A DNA stretch of 64,000 nt. It comes from DATLXH01 sp035576005. GTDB lineage: Bacteria; Acidobacteriota; Thermoanaerobaculia; Gp7-AA8. This document shows positions 62,580 through 64,000 of this stretch, one piece after another; positions within the stretch are counted from its first letter, which is position 1; each line of letters starts with the position of its first letter. Where the stretch lies: the NCBI GenBank assembly GCA_035576005.1, contig DATLXH010000179.1, positions 1 to 64,000 of the forward strand, given 5' to 3'. The position numbers and the translations under genes are program-made. A model generated the notes under the pieces. It did not search any database, was not told the DNA's origin, and worked only from the letters and a program-made list of their open reading frames with translations.

Positions 62580-63218
62580 TCAGGATCCAAGCGGTGCGTA
62601 GTACTGGGTGCCTTTTTGAGCGTTGGCTATCTGCTCGACCAGGCTTTCAAAGTGTTCCGGTGTGTGAACAAAGTCGATCTCGCTGGTATTCACCACCAGC
62701 AGGGGAGTTTCATCATAACGGTAGAAGTAGTGCGAGTAGGCGTCGTTCAGCTCTTGAAGGTAGGTAGGGGAAATGGTCTTCTCGTACGCGCGTCCCCTTT
62801 TCTTGATCCGCTTGAGCAGCGTGTCCATGTTGGCCTGGAGGTAGATGATCAGGTCCGGCTTCGGGACGGTCTCCGCGAGAAGCTCATACATCCTGTTGTA
62901 GATCATGAGCTCCGAGTCGTCGAGAGTCAGGTAGGCGAAGATCTTATCTTTCGGGAAGCTATAGTCGGCCAGAACGAGCTCGCTGAACAGGTCGCGCTGC
63001 GCGATCGCGCGCTGCTGGTCGTAGCGAGAGAGAAGGAAGAAGAGCTGGCAGCGGAAGGCCGCACCGCGCTTGTCTTTGTAGAAGTCGTCGAGGAATGGGT
63101 TCTGGACGTCTTCGAGGACCTTGGTCCCTTTGAATTTCTTCGCAAGGAGATCGACGAGAGAGGTCTTACCGACTCCGATCGGTCCTTCGACTGCGATGTG
63201 CCTGAAGGGAAGTTTCAC
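62580..63218 (-). CDS. Deoxynucleoside kinase (dNK/dGK family)
   Basis: A 212-residue salvage kinase phosphorylating deoxynucleosides. P-loop VEGPIGVGKTSLVDLLA, LSRYDQQRAI (DR-like), LVLADYSFPKDKIFA and the LID-like RIKKRGRAYEKTI. Preference (dA, dG or dC) is not clear. It lies upstream of panB on the same strand with 125 bp between. Confidence 0.92.
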   Translation of the reverse strand: MKLPFRHIAVEGPIGVGKTSLVDLLAKKFKGTKVLEDVQNPFLDDFYKDKRGAAFRCQLFFLLSRYDQQRAIAQRDLFSELVLADYSFPKDKIFAYLTLDDSELMIYNRMYELLAETVPKPDLIIYLQANMDTLLKRIKKRGRAYEKTISPTYLQELNDAYSHYFYRYDETPLLVVNTSEIDFVHTPEHFESLVEQIANAQKGTQYYAPLGS

Positions 63219-63331
63219 TTTTTGTATGAGGAGGCCGCGCGGGAGTCGATCGAGGGTAGGCGGAATTGTAGCTCACGGAGTCGACAGCCCTAAGTCGTCG
63301 CTCGCTACACGGGGAGGCACCGATCGGCGCT

Positions 63332-63832
63332 TCAATCGTCCTGGAAGTGCTCGCCAGGTCGTGTGCGATTGCGGGAAATGATTACGACTCCTGCGAGCAC
63401 CGTCCCGGTCATCATCAGGAGAGCCGAAGCGCCGTGGAGTCGGCCGAATCGCCGGCGATATGGATCTGAGGGGGAGAGCCGGCTGATTGGAACCGGTGAG
63501 CTCACGCGCATTCCGTGGATGATTCGATCGACTCCAAATTGTGCGAGCGCGAGCAGGAAGGCGGAGGTGAGCAGAGCGATCTGCAACCGCCTGGGTCCGG
63601 CTTCAACGGAGCGTTCTCCGGCACCCGCGATCAAAGTCCCCGCCAGTAACAGAAGCGGGGCCCCGATCGCGACCCACCGCCACTGACTCAGCATCGCTCC
63701 GACGTTGTTGGCAGCGAGCTCTCTCGAAGGTGAGGTTTTGAAAGTCGAAGGGGCAGCGATGAGAGCAAGAAACAGAGAGCCGCCAAACCAGAACGCAACC
63801 AGCAGGTCCCGTCCCCATCGACCCAGCCTCAC
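63332..63832 (-). CDS. DUF4149/TMEM205-like membrane protein
   Basis: A 166-residue membrane protein with four TM helices: LLVAFWFGGSLFLALIAAPSTF, a second in WVAIGAPLLLLAGTLIAGA, a third in IALLTSAFLLALAQFGVD, and a fourth in HGASALLMMTGTVLAGVVII. APSTF with a downstream RELAANNVGAM resembles DUF4149. The GTG start at 63832 overlaps the upstream mtnA-like stop (GTGA) and has GGAG nine bases before. Confidence 0.72.
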   Translation of the reverse strand: MRLGRWGRDLLVAFWFGGSLFLALIAAPSTFKTSPSRELAANNVGAMLSQWRWVAIGAPLLLLAGTLIAGAGERSVEAGPRRLQIALLTSAFLLALAQFGVDRIIHGMRVSSPVPISRLSPSDPYRRRFGRLHGASALLMMTGTVLAGVVIISRNRTRPGEHFQDD

Positions 63833-64000
63833 GGAAAGAGACTCCGAACCGACTCGAGATAGGGTGCTCGTATGATCCCCCTGTCCGTGATGATGGCGGA
63901 GATCAGCGAGGATGGCGTCACGTCGAAGGCGGGATGACGCGTGGCGATTCCTTGCGGAGCGACTGAAATGGTGTGCATCTGCCCATGCTCGTCCCATCCG
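63829..64000 (-). CDS. mtnA: S-methyl-5-thioribose-1-phosphate isomerase-like, 3' end only
   Basis: The last 56 residues run off the window end. They read GWDEHGQMHTISVAPQGIAT and RHPAFDVTPSSLISAIITD then RGIIRAPYLESVRSLFP, matching the C-terminal signature NPAFDVTP-x-x-x-I-x-x-x-I-T-x-x-G of MtnA in methionine salvage (or the related eIF2B-like fold). Its TGA overlaps the GTG of the next gene. Confidence 0.85.
   Translation of the reverse strand, partial: GWDEHGQMHTISVAPQGIATRHPAFDVTPSSLISAIITDRGIIRAPYLESVRSLFP

Overview
The window looks like one contig of a GC-rich chromosome (no CRISPR, phage or plasmid genes, no rRNA or tRNA seen) from a free-living bacterium, most likely an acidobacterium (Acidobacteriota, perhaps Thermoanaerobaculia or Vicinamibacteria). 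The pointers are a large TonB-dependent receptor with an N-terminal carboxypeptidase-regulatory-like domain, a PknB-type kinase fused to TPR-like repeats, many TPR proteins, and an unusual density of short dispersed palindromes. The taxon is inference, since no marker gene could be searched.

Layout. 0.2-4.3 kb: small membrane proteins, a GNAT acetyltransferase, a 577-aa protein of unknown function, a decayed gene tail and a YdeI/OmdA-like protein. 4.4-13.7 kb: DASS transporter, S9 peptidase, AI-2E-type permease, a stand-alone H-NOX haem sensor, a zinc-ribbon TPR protein, 3-hydroxybutyryl-CoA dehydrogenase and a secreted CAP protein. 13.7-19.9 kb: MoeB-rhodanese, an unusual SPFH / alkaline-phosphatase-like / TPR fusion, a conserved hypothetical, a SirB1-like protein and a thioesterase. 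20-27.9 kb: a pyrE-BCCP-HMG-CoA lyase operon, a methyltransferase/radical SAM pair, YqeY and a lytic transglycosylase with a membrane partner. 28-35.6 kb: proS, eno, a PhyH-type dioxygenase and uvrA. 35.9-41.4 kb: a carbamoyltransferase / SxtJ / DUF5989 / SGNH cassette, including a 50-aa gene, next to a large secreted Cys-rich protein. 42.6-52.5 kb: Ser/Thr kinase, a divergent TldD/TldE pair, an acyl-CoA carboxylase beta subunit and the TonB receptor. 53-60.2 kb: a housekeeping run (rplU, rpmA, obgE, nadD, rsfS, a degenerate sigma-54-type activator, rlmH, dksA-like, holA). 60.3-64 kb: panB-panC followed by a wrecked panD, a deoxynucleoside kinase, a DUF4149-like protein and the 3' end of an mtnA-like gene.

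The genes are mostly core metabolism, translation and cell-envelope functions. HMG-CoA lyase, a BCCP, an acyl-CoA carboxylase beta subunit, 3-hydroxybutyryl-CoA dehydrogenase and a thioesterase together suggest branched-chain amino acid or fatty acid breakdown.

The most notable features are: (i) at least six families of dispersed palindromic repeats, one of which interrupts panD, one of which sits between rplU and rpmA, and one of which has been translated into the C-termini of ProS and UvrA; (ii) the orphan H-NOX; (iii) the SPFH-phosphatase-TPR fusion with altered metal ligands; (iv) the carbamoyltransferase cassette; (v) the sigma-54-type activator lacking the Walker B glutamate.
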